Counted from the stretch's first letter, positions 1 to 7,927 are shown. The stretch: 28,835 bases of DNA from DATKCA01 sp035544675 (GCA_035544675.1 DATKCA010000122.1:1-28835); one strand, 5' to 3'. A program made the numbers and translations. Notes: generated from the letters alone by a model not told the origin.

Positions 1-1642
1 CGGTGACCGGAGTGACCGTGTCCACGACCGTCGACTTGCTGATGTTGATCGTCGTTCCCGCTGCCTGGTCCGGCCCGATGCCTTTGCCGGCGCCCGGATT
101 GCCGATGTAGTACAGCGCGAGGCTGCCCGTCTGCGATCCGATCAGGAAGTCGGAGTCGGGCCGCTGGGCCCGGTCGATCGTGAACGGCACGGCCACCGTG
201 CCGCCGGGCGGGATCGTCACGGTGGTCACCTGGGGAATGATCCAGGGAACGTCGGACACGACGGTGCCGGTCAGAACACCGGCGCCACTGTTGGAGAAGC
301 GCGCCGAACCGCTCGGGTTCGCGCCGCCCGACACGTCGACGCGGTTGTCCACCGTGCGCGCGATGACGGGCGCGTTGGGCGGAGCGGCGCTGAGCAGCCG
401 CACCGGCACGCGCAGTTCCGGCAACCCCGGGCCGAACACGAACGCGGATCCGTCGAACGTCCCTGCCAGCGTCGCAATGGCCGTGATCGTGACGTCCTGC
501 GTCGCTCCCGGCGCGAGCGTGAACGAGGCCGGAGACTGCGTGAAAAAGTTCGCCGTCTGCGACACGTTCACGGTCGTGGAGCCGCCACCGTTGTTCGTGA
601 CCGAATAGGTGCTGGTCGCCCCTCCCACCCCGGTCGGCTGGATCAATGCCGCCGGGAACGAGCTCACGCTCAGCGACGGCGCCGTGAGCACGTCGATGGT
701 CACACTCGAGGTTTGCGTCGACGAGCCGATGGCCGTGAGCGTGTATGTCGTCGTGGTGGAAGGCATCACCGTCACGGTGCCCGACGCTCCGACAGTTCCG
801 ATCCCGTTGTTGATCATCACCGAGTTCGCGCCGTCGGTGACGAAGGACAGCGTCACCGCCTGGCCGGCGCGGATGCGCGTCGGCGTCGCGGTGAACGACA
901 GAATCCGGACCGGTGTGGACGGACCGATCGTCACGGTCACCGTATCGGATAGCACTCCTTGCACGGCGAGGCGGTAGCGATACGTTCCGTTGGCGAGCGG
1001 TCCCTGGGGATCAGTGAACGTCTTCGGATTGAGCGCACAGATCAGGTTGAAGCCGATGTTCTGGAACGCGCCACTGCCCACGGCACGCTCGACGTCGATT
1101 CCGAAGGGGTGCGTCGACGTATACGAGTAAGTCAGGGTCACCCGACCGTTGCTCACGGTCGCCGCCGGCGCCGGCGGTTTTGGCGGAGGCGCCGAGTACG
1201 TATGGAACAGAAAGACGAACTCCGTCTGCAGACAACGATCGGAGGCGACACGGATGAAGAAGCCGTAGATCGTGTTGGGATTGGGCACGGACGCAGAGAA
1301 TGACCGGGTCGAGACCGTGGCGATGACCGTCTGAGGGACCGAGCTAATGACGAAGCCGTCCGGATCGAGCATTTCACACGCGGTGGCGGTCGTCAGTTGA
1401 ACGATCTCGTACTGCGGCGCGGAGACTCCGGCCGGGGCGTCCCAGGTCAGGCTGACGACGCCTCCGCTGATCGAGGCTCTGAAGTTCGGAATCGCGCCGG
1501 GGGGCGGGCAAGTGCCGGTGGAGATCGGGTTCAGGCGGCCGGCCATCGGCACACCCTGCAGATCGGTACCCGCCTCCCACCCTCCCGCGCTCATCGATGA
1601 CGCGATGAGAAATACGACGACGGTCCAAGAGACTCGAGGCAT
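1..1642 (-). CDS. Large exported protein with FN3/Ig-like domains, C-terminus beyond the window
   Basis: The frame is open from the ATG at 1642 to the left edge (547 codons, no stop seen), so the protein is incomplete. A GGAGG lies 6-10 nt upstream of the start. Residues 1-23 form a signal peptide (MPRVSW, then a hydrophobic VVVFLIASS stretch). An FN3-like segment follows (about 45-140, containing VVSLTWDAPAG). Around residues 245-315 there is an Ig-like bacterial repeat (TATPTRIRAGQAVTLSF through TTTTYTLTA). The rest is Ser/Thr/Gly/Val-rich beta-sandwich sequence with pieces such as FTLAPGATQDVTITA and VTIPPGGTVAVPFTID. Proteins of this build are secreted or surface structural or adhesion proteins; no catalytic domain is visible. 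The function is not assigned. The start and reading frame are well supported because the opposite-strand frames are short and compositionally odd. Confidence 0.85.
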   Translation of the reverse strand, partial: MPRVSWTVVVFLIASSMSAGGWEAGTDLQGVPMAGRLNPISTGTCPPPGAIPNFRASISGGVVSLTWDAPAGVSAPQYEIVQLTTATACEMLDPDGFVISSVPQTVIATVSTRSFSASVPNPNTIYGFFIRVASDRCLQTEFVFLFHTYSAPPPKPPAPAATVSNGRVTLTYSYTSTHPFGIDVERAVGSGAFQNIGFNLICALNPKTFTDPQGPLANGTYRYRLAVQGVLSDTVTVTIGPSTPVRILSFTATPTRIRAGQAVTLSFVTDGANSVMINNGIGTVGASGTVTVMPSTTTTYTLTAIGSSTQTSSVTIDVLTAPSLSVSSFPAALIQPTGVGGATSTYSVTNNGGGSTTVNVSQTANFFTQSPASFTLAPGATQDVTITAIATLAGTFDGSAFVFGPGLPELRVPVRLLSAAPPNAPVIARTVDNRVDVSGGANPSGSARFSNSGAGVLTGTVVSDVPWIIPQVTTVTIPPGGTVAVPFTIDRAQRPDSDFLIGSQTGSLALYYIGNPGAGKGIGPDQAAGTTINISKSTVVDTVTPVT

Positions 1643-1693
1643 TGACGGTCCTCCGGAATGAAACCGTAGGTTGATTGTGGGCTGGAGAGCGGA

Positions 1694-2401
1694 TTATACG
1701 CCGAGGAGCTCGCCGAACCGCTTCGCGAAGGCCGGACCCTTGCCCTCGTCTTCGTGTTTGAAGAAGACGAATGCGTCGGTCCATGACTGCCCCGCCACCC
1801 GTCGCGCCCATGCGGCGAGATCCGCCTCCGTATATTCGGTGCGGCGCAGCCGGAGGTAGCCCCAGGAGGAAGTCGGCACCAGCACGGTGCCGGGGTCCTC
1901 CACCTCGTCCGTGTCAGCGGCGCAGAGCGCGGCATCGCGATCGCGCAGGATGGAGAAGATCTCCTCGTCGAACCACGAGGGGTGGCGGAACTCGAACGCG
2001 GCGCGCGACTGGGGCGGCAGCCGTCGCACGAAGTCCCTCAGCCGTTCCGCGTCCTTGCGCGCGAACGGCGGCAGCTGAAACAGAACCGGGCCGAGCTTCG
2101 ACTTCAGCGCCGCGGCGGCCTCGTAGAAGACGCGGAGCTCGTCGGCCACATCGGCGAGCTTCTTCTGATGGGTGATGCGCTGCGGCGCCTTCAGGATGAA
2201 GACGAAGCCCTCCGGCACCTCGCTCTCCCACCTCTCCAGCGTGCGCGCGTCGGGCATCCGGTAGAACGTGTTGTTGATCTCGACCGTGCGGAAGCGGCCG
2301 GCGTAGAAGGAGAGCATCTTCGCGGCCGGCAGGTCCTGGGGATAGAAGTTTCCCTTCCATTCCTTGTAGCTGTAGCCGCTCGTGCCGACGAGCACGCGCA
2401 T
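1694..2401 (-). CDS. DUF72 family protein
   Basis: The protein has 235 aa. It opens with MRVLVGTSGYSYKEWKG, continues with TVEINNTFYRMP (39-50), and carries LGPVLFQLPP, FEFRHPSWF and AFVFFKHEDEGKGP, which are the signature blocks of the DUF72 (YecE-like) TIM-barrel family. Family members are about 230-300 aa and their biochemical role is not settled. The start at 2401 is chosen because the conserved family N-terminus begins at the second residue; no good Shine-Dalgarno precedes it. A longer in-frame extension to about 3064 runs antisense through the neighbouring selenoprotein gene and looks spurious. It is divergent from that gene, with 42 nt between start codons. Confidence 0.9.
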   Translation of the reverse strand: MRVLVGTSGYSYKEWKGNFYPQDLPAAKMLSFYAGRFRTVEINNTFYRMPDARTLERWESEVPEGFVFILKAPQRITHQKKLADVADELRVFYEAAAALKSKLGPVLFQLPPFARKDAERLRDFVRRLPPQSRAAFEFRHPSWFDEEIFSILRDRDAALCAADTDEVEDPGTVLVPTSSWGYLRLRRTEYTEADLAAWARRVAGQSWTDAFVFFKHEDEGKGPAFAKRFGELLGV

Positions 2402-2443
2402 TCGATCTGCGATCGTATCAGACGCTGATAGTGTGAAGAGCGC

Positions 2444-3211
2444 ATGGCCGAGCTGCGCGACCTTCCGCTCTCCTATCGAGTCTTCCTGAAGGCTTACCGG
2501 TTGAGAAAGATCGATCCGGTCCCGTGGACTCCGCTGCGAGGTCCCCTTGCCGAGTCGACGCTCGCGCTCGTGTCCACCGCGGGGATGATCGTGCCGGGGC
2601 AGGAGCCGTTCGACAACGAGGCGCGCGGCGGCGACTTCAGCTTCCGCGTCGTGCCGTCGGACACGGAGGTGGGAACGATGATCGAGACGCATCGCAGCGC
2701 GGCCTTCGACCACTCCGGCATCGAGCAGGACCCGAACCTCGGTTTTCCGCTCGACCGGCTGCGCGAGCTGGAGGGGGAGGGTTTCGTGAAGAAGCTCGCT
2801 CCGCGCCATCTGTCGTTCATGGGCTCGATCACCGCGCCGGGAAGGCTGACGCGGGACACCGCGCCGGAAGCGGCGCGGATGCTCGTCGCGGACGGCGTCG
2901 ACGCCGCGCTGCTCGTCCCCGTCTGACCGATGTGCAATCAGACCGTGTGTCTGATCGCGGCGGAGCTGGAACGGCAGGGAATCTCGACCGTGTGCATCAT
3001 GCTCCTGCGCGAGATCGCGGAGGCTGTCCGCCCGCCCAGGGCGCTGGCCGTGCCGTTCCGTCACGGCTTTCCGCTCGGCGCGGTCAACGATCCCGAAGGG
3101 CAGCGGAGGGTGATCGAGGCCGCGCTCCGGCTGCTGGAGGTCGATGCCAGGCCGCCGTTGCTGCGGGATTATGAAGCGCCGCTGTCCTCAACGCCGCCGG
3201 GGAGCGGGTGA
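2444..3211 (+). CDS. GrdB-like selenoprotein (glycine/sarcosine/betaine/D-proline reductase B family) with in-frame TGA as Sec
   Basis: An ATG frame of 160 codons ends at TGA (2924-2926) and continues in the same frame for 94 more codons to TGA at 3209-3211, giving 255 aa if the first TGA is selenocysteine. Homology-like character runs across the TGA: LALVSTAGM, FDHSGIEQDPNLGFPLDRL and LSFMGSI before it, then VUPMCNQTVCLIAAELERQGI after it. The GRDB family carries its redox Sec in a UxxC-type motif at this place, here U161-P-M-C164. A hairpin of the right size sits 17 nt behind the TGA (separate entry). In clostridial reductases the B subunit Sec attacks the substrate; short stand-alone homologues like this one have no proven substrate, and no grdA/grdC genes are nearby. 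A standard gene caller would split or truncate it. The ribosome-binding site is weak (GAAGAG). Confidence 0.87.
2933..2959 (+). promoter_or_regulatory. Candidate bacterial SECIS element
   Basis: Immediately after the in-frame TGA the mRNA can fold into a perfect 7-bp stem, ATCAGAC (2937-2943) with GTCTGAT (2949-2955), closing a 5-nt loop CGTGT. Below an A-C mismatch the stem continues with C2935-G2957, G2934-C2958 and a T2933-G2959 wobble. The loop starts 17 nt after the TGA and has G in its second position plus U residues, which meets the bacterial SECIS rules as I know them (apical loop roughly 16-37 nt downstream of UGA, a G among the first two loop bases). SelB would bind this loop to deliver Sec-tRNA. 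Confidence 0.75.
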
Positions 3212-3264
3212 GGACAACCGGCCCGGAACTCGTGAGGTCGACCACGCCGAAGAGGCGCATGTCC

Positions 3265-3501
3265 TCAAACGCTCTTTGATCTCGACTTCGGGCAGCTCGG
3301 GCATGCGGCGACAGATCGTACCTGCTCGGGCCGGACCGGGGCGTTCACCGGAGCGCCGTCGATGCTGCCCTGCGTGAGGGTTGCCTTGCTCTGCGCCTGG
3401 AGCACGGGAGCGAGGACCGCGCCGGCCACTCCACGGCCGACGCCGTCGCGTCCGCACGCGGCGGTCATGGCCAGGATCAGGAGAAGCGTCACCCTGCGCA
3501 T
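3265..3501 (-). CDS. Small predicted lipoprotein
   Basis: This is a 78-aa ORF starting MRRVTLLLILAMTAACGRDG. A hydrophobic stretch ending in TAAC fits a lipobox, with Cys17 as the likely lipidated residue. The rest is short and low in recognisable features, ending ACPSCPKSRSKSV with a CxxC. GGGTGAG lies a few bases upstream of the ATG as a moderate ribosome-binding site. It is divergent from the response-regulator gene and may share its promoter region. I recognise no family. An in-frame upstream ATG at 3570 would add 23 residues ahead of the signal sequence and is less likely. Confidence 0.5.
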   Translation of the reverse strand: MRRVTLLLILAMTAACGRDGVGRGVAGAVLAPVLQAQSKATLTQGSIDGAPVNAPVRPEQVRSVAACPSCPKSRSKSV

Positions 3502-3568
3502 TGCACTCACCCACTGGAGACGCGGCACCTGCCAAAAAGTTAGCGTTCCGGCGTAAACTCGCCGAAAC

Positions 3569-3997
3569 ATGAGCCCCGCCGGGACGCCCGCGCACGCGTC
3601 ACCCTATCGCGCACTGATCGTGGAAGACGATCCCGCGATCCGCCGGCTCGTGGAGAAGCTCCTCACCCGCCATCACTTCCAGATCGACAGCGCGGCCGAC
3701 GGCAAGACGGCCATGAGCAAGCTGCTCACCGGAAAATACTCCGTGATGGTGCTCGATCTCATGCTGCCGGAAGGCAGCGGCTTCGACGTGATCGACTTCG
3801 TCAAAGAGAAGAACGTCGATCTCCCCATCGCCGTGGTCTCGGCCGTCTCGCAGCAGGCCCTGACCAGACTGGACCTCGGCGTGGTGAAGCTGGTCATCTC
3901 CAAACCATTCGACGTGGACGAGTTCACCTCGGCCATCCTGGCCATCTGCCGCGAGAAGGAATTGGCGGATCACAGTTCACCGTTGCCAGATCGCTGA
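3569..3997 (+). CDS. Stand-alone response regulator receiver domain protein
   Basis: The protein has 142 aa and is a single REC domain. The acidic pocket is E19-D20-D21, the phospho-acceptor is D63 (VLDLMLP), the switch Ser is S91 (VVSAVS) and the conserved Lys is K112 (ISKPF). There is no output domain, so it probably works by protein contact, as CheY- or Spo0F-like proteins do. No histidine kinase is in the window. There is no Shine-Dalgarno; a -10-like TAAACT lies at 3553-3558, about 10 nt before the ATG, so the transcript may have a very short leader. Confidence 0.9.
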   Translation: MSPAGTPAHASPYRALIVEDDPAIRRLVEKLLTRHHFQIDSAADGKTAMSKLLTGKYSVMVLDLMLPEGSGFDVIDFVKEKNVDLPIAVVSAVSQQALTRLDLGVVKLVISKPFDVDEFTSAILAICREKELADHSSPLPDR

Positions 3998-4118
3998 ATG
4001 CGGCTGTTCATCACGGAACGGAGCGACGTTTTGGTGATCTCTGAACTTGGTTTCGTGATCTTTCGTTCACATCTTCCGGACATTTTCCGTTTACGATCAC
4101 GCCTTCAGGAGGCACTCC

Positions 4119-4643
4119 ATGCGTAAGACAATGACACTTGCTTCTGCACTTCTACTCGTCGCCGCCGTTGCGGCGGCGCAAGGCGACAAGAAACCGCTCA
4201 GCCCGCCCGCGAGCGCGGATGCGAAGATCGGGGGCAAGAGCATCTCGGTCAAGTACAACGCGCCGTCGCGGCGCGACCGCGTCATCATGGGCGAGCTCGT
4301 TCCGTACGACCAGGTATGGCGCACCGGCGCGAACGCGGCCACGACCCTCACCACCGACAGCGACCTGATGATCGGCAGCCTCCACGTTCCGGCCGGCACC
4401 TATACCCTCTTCACGATCCCCGGCCAGAGGGAGTGGACGCTCATCGTGAACAAGCAGACCGGCCAGTGGGGCACTCGCTATGACGAGGCCCAGGACCTGG
4501 GCCGGACGAAGATGACCGTCAAGAAGTTGACCACTCCCGTCGAGACCTTCGCCATCGGTGTCAAGCCGGCCGCCGGAAAGAACGGCGTCCTCACGCTGGC
4601 CTGGGAGAACACCGAAGCGAGCGTTCCCCTCGTCGTTCACTGA
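4119..4643 (+). CDS. DUF2911 domain exported protein
   Basis: The protein has 174 aa with a clear signal peptide (MRKTMTLASALLLVAAVAAA, cleavage near AAA-QG). The mature part contains the DUF2911 hallmarks: ISVKYNAPSRRDRVIMG, LVPYDQVWRTGANAATTL, VPAGTYTLFTIP and EWTLIVNKQTGQWG. The family is common in Bacteroidota and Acidobacteriota and is thought to be periplasmic; its function is unknown. AGGAGG at 4107-4112 is an excellent ribosome-binding site. The stop is followed after 3 nt by the start of the next gene, so the two are very likely co-transcribed. Confidence 0.92.
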   Translation: MRKTMTLASALLLVAAVAAAQGDKKPLSPPASADAKIGGKSISVKYNAPSRRDRVIMGELVPYDQVWRTGANAATTLTTDSDLMIGSLHVPAGTYTLFTIPGQREWTLIVNKQTGQWGTRYDEAQDLGRTKMTVKKLTTPVETFAIGVKPAAGKNGVLTLAWENTEASVPLVVH

Positions 4644-4646
4644 TTG

Positions 4647-5750
4647 ATGAAGAGACTCGCTCTTCTCCTCCCGCTGCTGCTCGCATCCGTCGCGGCGGCG
4701 CAGCGGGCGCCCGCGCCGGTGCCGCCGATGTCCTTCGAGGAATACGATCCTCGATCCACGCTGGTGGTGCCCGAGAATCCGCGGACGCGGGCGAAGTTCC
4801 CCTTCATCGACATCCACAACCATCAGCGGCGTGACATGTCCGCCGAGGCGGCCCGGAAGCTCGTCGCGGACATGGACCGCATCAACATGGCCGTGCTGGT
4901 CAACCTCAGCGGTGGAACCGGTGAGGGCCTCGCGCAGGGGCTGGCGGCGCTGCGCAGTGCCGGGCCCGGACGGTTCGTGGCGTTCGCGAACATCGACCTG
5001 CGCGGGATCGATCAACCCGGGTTCGGAGAGCGCGCCGCGCAGCAGCTCGAAGTGGACGTCCGCAACGGTGCCGCCGGTCTCAAGATCTACAAGAACCTCG
5101 GCATGACCCTGACCGACGCCTCCGGCAAGCGCGTCCCGACGGATGACCCGCGCCTCGATCCGATCTGGCGGAAGGCCGGAGAGCTCGGCATCCCCGTGCT
5201 GATCCACACAGGCGAGCCGGCCGCCTTCTGGGATCCGGTCGACAAGAACAACGAGCGCTGGCTCGAGCTCAACCAGTTCCCGGAGCGACAGCGCACCGAT
5301 CCGCGGTTCGCGTCATTCGAGCAGACGATGACCGAGCAGCACAATCTCTTCCGCAGGCATCCCCGGACGAAATTCGTGAACGCTCACCTGGGATGGTTCG
5401 GTCACGACCTGGCCCGGCTGGGCCGGCTGCTCGACGAGCTGCCCAACGTGTACACCGAGCTCGGGGCCGTGCTGTACGAGATGGGACGCCAGCCGCGCGC
5501 GGCCCGGGCCTTCATGATCCGCTACCAGGATCGCGTCCTGATGGGCAAGGACATCTGGAATCCGGACGAATACGCGGTGTACTTCCGCGTTCTGGAAACC
5601 GAGGACGAGTACTTCGACTACTACCGGAAGCGTCACGCCTTCTGGAAGCTGTACGGACTGGGGCTGCCCGATGAGGTGCTGAAGAAGATCTACTACAAGA
5701 ACGCCTTGAAGCTCATCCCGGGCATCGACGCGTCACTGTTCCCGCGATGA
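4647..5750 (+). CDS. Exported amidohydrolase-family metal-dependent hydrolase
   Basis: The protein has 367 aa with an N-terminal signal peptide (MKRLALLLPLLLASVAAAQ). The mature protein is an amidohydrolase_2-type TIM barrel: DIHNH (H57 and H59), a Lys in GLKIYK (K146), VLIHTGEP (H187), FVNAHLGW (H247) and MGKDIW (D302). These are the expected metal ligands and catalytic Asp, so it should be an active hydrolase or decarboxylase; the substrate is not evident. The start was set at ATG 4647; a TTG directly before it at 4644 would add one residue only. It is translationally close to the DUF2911 gene and both are exported, suggesting a shared periplasmic task. Confidence 0.9.
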   Translation: MKRLALLLPLLLASVAAAQRAPAPVPPMSFEEYDPRSTLVVPENPRTRAKFPFIDIHNHQRRDMSAEAARKLVADMDRINMAVLVNLSGGTGEGLAQGLAALRSAGPGRFVAFANIDLRGIDQPGFGERAAQQLEVDVRNGAAGLKIYKNLGMTLTDASGKRVPTDDPRLDPIWRKAGELGIPVLIHTGEPAAFWDPVDKNNERWLELNQFPERQRTDPRFASFEQTMTEQHNLFRRHPRTKFVNAHLGWFGHDLARLGRLLDELPNVYTELGAVLYEMGRQPRAARAFMIRYQDRVLMGKDIWNPDEYAVYFRVLETEDEYFDYYRKRHAFWKLYGLGLPDEVLKKIYYKNALKLIPGIDASLFPR

Positions 5751-5753
5751 GTC

Positions 5754-6035
5754 CTACCGCGGAACCACGGCGGTAGTCGGTCCGAAGACTTCCTTGATCT
5801 CGGCGATCCGGTTGGCCGGGAATCCCCCCTCTTCGGCGTGACGGCGAATGAGCTGGTCGCTCGGCGCCAGGTAGATGCAGTAGATCTTTCCGTTCGTCAC
5901 GTAGCTCTCGATCCACTGAATGCGCGGGCCGAGCTCTTCGAGAACGCCGCACGACTTCTGCTAGATCGCCCCCAACTCGTCCTTCGTCAGTTTCTCTGCA
6001 CCAGCCACTTCCCGCTCGATCAGGAATCTCGGCAT
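5754..6035 (-). pseudogene. DUF4242 (SCO4226-like nickel-binding) gene interrupted by an amber codon
   Basis: From the ATG at 6035, preceded by AAGGAG, the frame reads MPRFLIEREVAGAEKLTKDE then LGAI, stops at TAG (codon 25, 5963-5961), and continues QKSCGVLEELGPRIQWIESY, VTNGKIYCIYLAPSD and GGFPANRIAEIKEV before a true stop at 5756-5754. Apart from the amber codon the 93 codons look like an intact DUF4242 protein, which is normally about 90 aa. A single C-to-A change would turn a Ser codon (TCG) into TAG. It is either a fresh pseudogene, a sequencing or assembly error, or a suppressed amber. The downstream part has no good restart codon. Confidence 0.8.
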
Positions 6036-6064
6036 GGCTCTCTCCTTCGTTGTGTCGGGAGAAT

Positions 6065-6439
6065 CTATCGCAACAGAGGGAGATCCGTCACGGTTCTTTC
6101 CCCGCCCGCGCTCCCCGTGTTCACCGTGGTGGCCGGCTCGAAGAGCATTACGTGCACCTCCTCGTCGGCAACCGGCTGGTGCTCGGTCATGCGCGGGATG
6201 ATGATGAACTCGCCGGGACGGACCAGCTCCTCGCGCTCGCTCCCTTCCTCGCGGAGCCGCATGCGCAGGGTTCCCTTGATGACGAGGAACATCTCGTCCT
6301 CTTCTTCGTGGTGATGCCAGACGAAAGGCCCCTCCAGCTTCACCAGCTTCACCAGGGAGTCGTTCACCCTCCCCACGATGTGCGGCTTGAAGTGATCGGA
6401 GAAGCGCTCGAGCATGCTGTTGATGTTCACGGTTCGCAT
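6065..6439 (-). CDS. Cupin-domain protein
   Basis: The protein has 124 aa with a single cupin barrel. The metal-site motif is visible as WHHHEEEDEMFLVIKGTL, with the second motif in the PGEFIIIPRMTEHQPVA segment (Pro, Gly and the last His). Small cupins of this type bind a divalent metal and act as isomerases, dioxygenases or sensors; the substrate cannot be told. The start is the first Met that fits the domain (MRTVNINSML); no Shine-Dalgarno is apparent, and the ORF could extend upstream without support. Confidence 0.85.
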   Translation of the reverse strand: MRTVNINSMLERFSDHFKPHIVGRVNDSLVKLVKLEGPFVWHHHEEEDEMFLVIKGTLRMRLREEGSEREELVRPGEFIIIPRMTEHQPVADEEVHVMLFEPATTVNTGSAGGERTVTDLPLLR

Positions 6440-6618
6440 GCGGGAAGGATAGGCGTTCTGGTGAGCCGGGTCACTCGCCGCCGGAGAGGTGCGCCGTACC
6501 ATACTGATCCCACGCACGGAGCCACGCTGCATTCTCCTCAAACCTGTGTGTGGAAAAGCTTTACGGATCGGCCCGGCTGGCGCCGGCGATCCGCCATGGG
6601 TTGAAAGGAGAACCCACA

Positions 6619-6828
6619 ATGGCAGACCGAAGCGACTCGAAGAACTCTCTCCAATCGCAGCAGAATCCGGGTGGTGGTGGGCAGAAGCCGGGCGGGGGTG
6701 GTGGCGGGCAGCAGAAGCCGGGCGGCGGGAACCCAGGACAGCAGAGACCGGGCGGTGGGGGCGGCGGCGGGAACCCTGGTCAGCAGCGTCCTGGCGGTGG
6801 CGGCGGGGGGCAGAAGCCCAACAGGTAG
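6619..6828 (+). CDS. Small Gly/Pro/Gln-rich low-complexity protein
   Basis: This is a 69-aa ORF with GAAAGGAG 8-15 nt upstream of the ATG, which makes it credible despite its composition. After MADRSDSKNSLQSQQ the sequence is made of repeats of the type NPGQQRPGGGGGG and QKPGGGG. There is no signal peptide or membrane segment. A strong intrinsic terminator lies 25 nt after the stop, so it is probably a monocistronic transcript. I recognise no family; it may be a disordered cell-envelope or nucleic-acid-binding protein. Confidence 0.6.
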   Translation: MADRSDSKNSLQSQQNPGGGGQKPGGGGGGQQKPGGGNPGQQRPGGGGGGGNPGQQRPGGGGGGQKPNR

Positions 6829-6852
6829 TGGTTGAGAGATTGAAACGAATCG

Positions 6853-6883
6853 AAGAGCCGGGCCGATGCCCGGCTCTTTTGTT
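6853..6883 (+). terminator. Intrinsic terminator after the Gly-rich gene
   Basis: AAGAGCCGGGC (6853-6863) pairs with GCCCGGCTCTT (6868-6878) around a 4-nt loop, an 11-bp stem, and is followed by TTTTGTTT on the plus strand. It may also slow transcripts arriving from the minus-strand operon ending at 6904, but the minus-strand T run is poor. Confidence 0.85.
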
Positions 6884-6903
6884 TGGGCGTGGGACCTGGA
6901 GGC

Positions 6904-7311
6904 CTACTCCCGCGCGAACATCGCCGCGACGCCCGGCCGGCCGAGCACGATGAGCGTCCCTACGCCGAGCGCCGTGCCCCACGGGATTCCGATGCACGTG
7001 ATCGCGGCCGTGACCATGCAGAGCGTGCGCGAACGGCGCTGCCCGAGCGCGCGCGCCGTGAGCAGTTTGAGCACCGCCACCGTCCCGATGGCCAGGGCGA
7101 TGAGGCCGCCGACGCCGGCGAACACGAGCCCGACCACGCGCGCCTCTCGCTCTCCCGGCGGGGCGAAGCCGGTCATGAACAAGCCCATCACGACGTAGAT
7201 GAGCGGGAAGAAAACCCAGACGGCGTTGGTGATGCCGGCGATGAGATAGCCGATCCGCAGGAGCCGGAGGTGCTCATCGTCGATGATCCGCTGCGCGTCA
7301 CGGTCGGTCAT
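6904..7311 (-). CDS. Predicted membrane protein, unrecognised
   Basis: The protein has 135 aa. After a short charged N-terminus (MTDRDAQRIIDDEHLRLLRI) there are three to four hydrophobic segments, including AVWVFFPLIYVVMGLFM, VVGLVFAGVGGLIALAIGT and AAITCIGIPWGTALGVGTL. GGGAG lies 8-12 nt before the ATG. The start overlaps the stop of the preceding gene (ATGA), so it is the last gene of the overlapping minus-strand membrane operon. The late segment ITCIGIPWGTALGVGTLIVL resembles small DUF4870-like or lipopolysaccharide-independent membrane proteins only vaguely; I give no function. Confidence 0.75.
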   Translation of the reverse strand: MTDRDAQRIIDDEHLRLLRIGYLIAGITNAVWVFFPLIYVVMGLFMTGFAPPGEREARVVGLVFAGVGGLIALAIGTVAVLKLLTARALGQRRSRTLCMVTAAITCIGIPWGTALGVGTLIVLGRPGVAAMFARE

Positions 7312-7646
7312 ATCGGTCTCCCGAAGTACGTCTTCGTTTCCGGCTGGAGAAACTGCACGAGCAGCACGATCGAGAAAGGGAGAGTCAGACAACTGGTAAA
7401 GCCGCCGGCGATGAGCACCAGGGCGTAAATCCAGGCCCAGGGGCGTGGCGGCAGAAACAGCCCGGCCGCATAGATCGCAAGAAACAGCAGGCCGGCCAGG
7501 GTCATGATGATGCCGGCGATCAGCCCGTCCCGCTCGGACAGATTCATGGCGATGACGATGGCGCCGGCGATGACGATCAGCAGGTACAACGCCGACAGCA
7601 CCGCGACGTAGACCTTGAACCAGCGGACGGACTGCGGCTCACTCAC
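7308..7646 (-). CDS. Predicted four-helix membrane protein, unrecognised
   Basis: The protein has 112 aa and is almost entirely hydrophobic: VYVAVLSALYLLIVIAGAIV, GLIAGIIMTLAGLLFLAIYA, WAWIYALVLIAGGFTSCL and FSIVLLVQFLQPETK. The start is GTG at 7646, overlapping the upstream stop in the form GTGA; its own stop overlaps the next start as ATGA. This coupling on both sides argues strongly that it is a real member of the operon. No catalytic motif is visible. Confidence 0.75.
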   Translation of the reverse strand: MSEPQSVRWFKVYVAVLSALYLLIVIAGAIVIAMNLSERDGLIAGIIMTLAGLLFLAIYAAGLFLPPRPWAWIYALVLIAGGFTSCLTLPFSIVLLVQFLQPETKTYFGRPI

Positions 7647-7927
7647 GACGATCCATTATGGCTCCGCTCATCCGCGATGTCGTCAGGCCCGACCACTCCG
7701 GCCGCGAGCCCCGATTCCGCGAACAGCCGCCGGCAATATTCGGCCTGGCCCTCGTGCACCTCGAACAGCACGCCCATGGAGCACGCCGCGAAGAGAGTCC
7801 CGCGCAGGAACTCGTGCGGCCGGACGTCGTACTGGATGCCTTCATCGTCGAGCAGCTTCTCCACGGTGTCGATCTCCGCCACCGACGCGGCGATGAAGAC
7901 CGGTGCGAAACGAGGCCCGCCGGTCAT
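7643..7927 (-). CDS. DUF2007-like putative signal-transducing small protein
   Basis: The protein has 94 aa and is soluble. The pattern FIAASVAEIDTVEKLLDDEG followed by a beta strand and a second half ending VHEGQAEYCRRLFAESGLAA resembles the DUF2007 fold (short beta-alpha-beta domain, often next to membrane genes). The match is by pattern only. The ATG at 7927 overlaps the upstream stop (ATGA), and the stop overlaps the next start (GTGA), so it sits mid-operon. It may be a small ligand or protein-binding module for the membrane partners. Confidence 0.7.
   Translation of the reverse strand: MTGGPRFAPVFIAASVAEIDTVEKLLDDEGIQYDVRPHEFLRGTLFAACSMGVLFEVHEGQAEYCRRLFAESGLAAGVVGPDDIADERSHNGSS

Noticed and set aside
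180..1303. Plus-strand open frames over the left end, up to 142 codons
   Set aside because: They are antisense to a continuous 547-codon minus-strand frame with signal peptide and Ig-like repeats; their translations have no domain character and no ribosome-binding sites.
2924..2926. TGA as an ordinary stop or a degraded pseudogene
   Set aside because: Frame, family similarity and the UxxC position continue across it and a SECIS-like hairpin follows; Sec is the simpler reading.
2402..3064. N-terminal extension of the DUF72 protein
   Set aside because: It would run antisense through the selenoprotein gene; the family N-terminus MRVLVGTSGYS begins at 2401.
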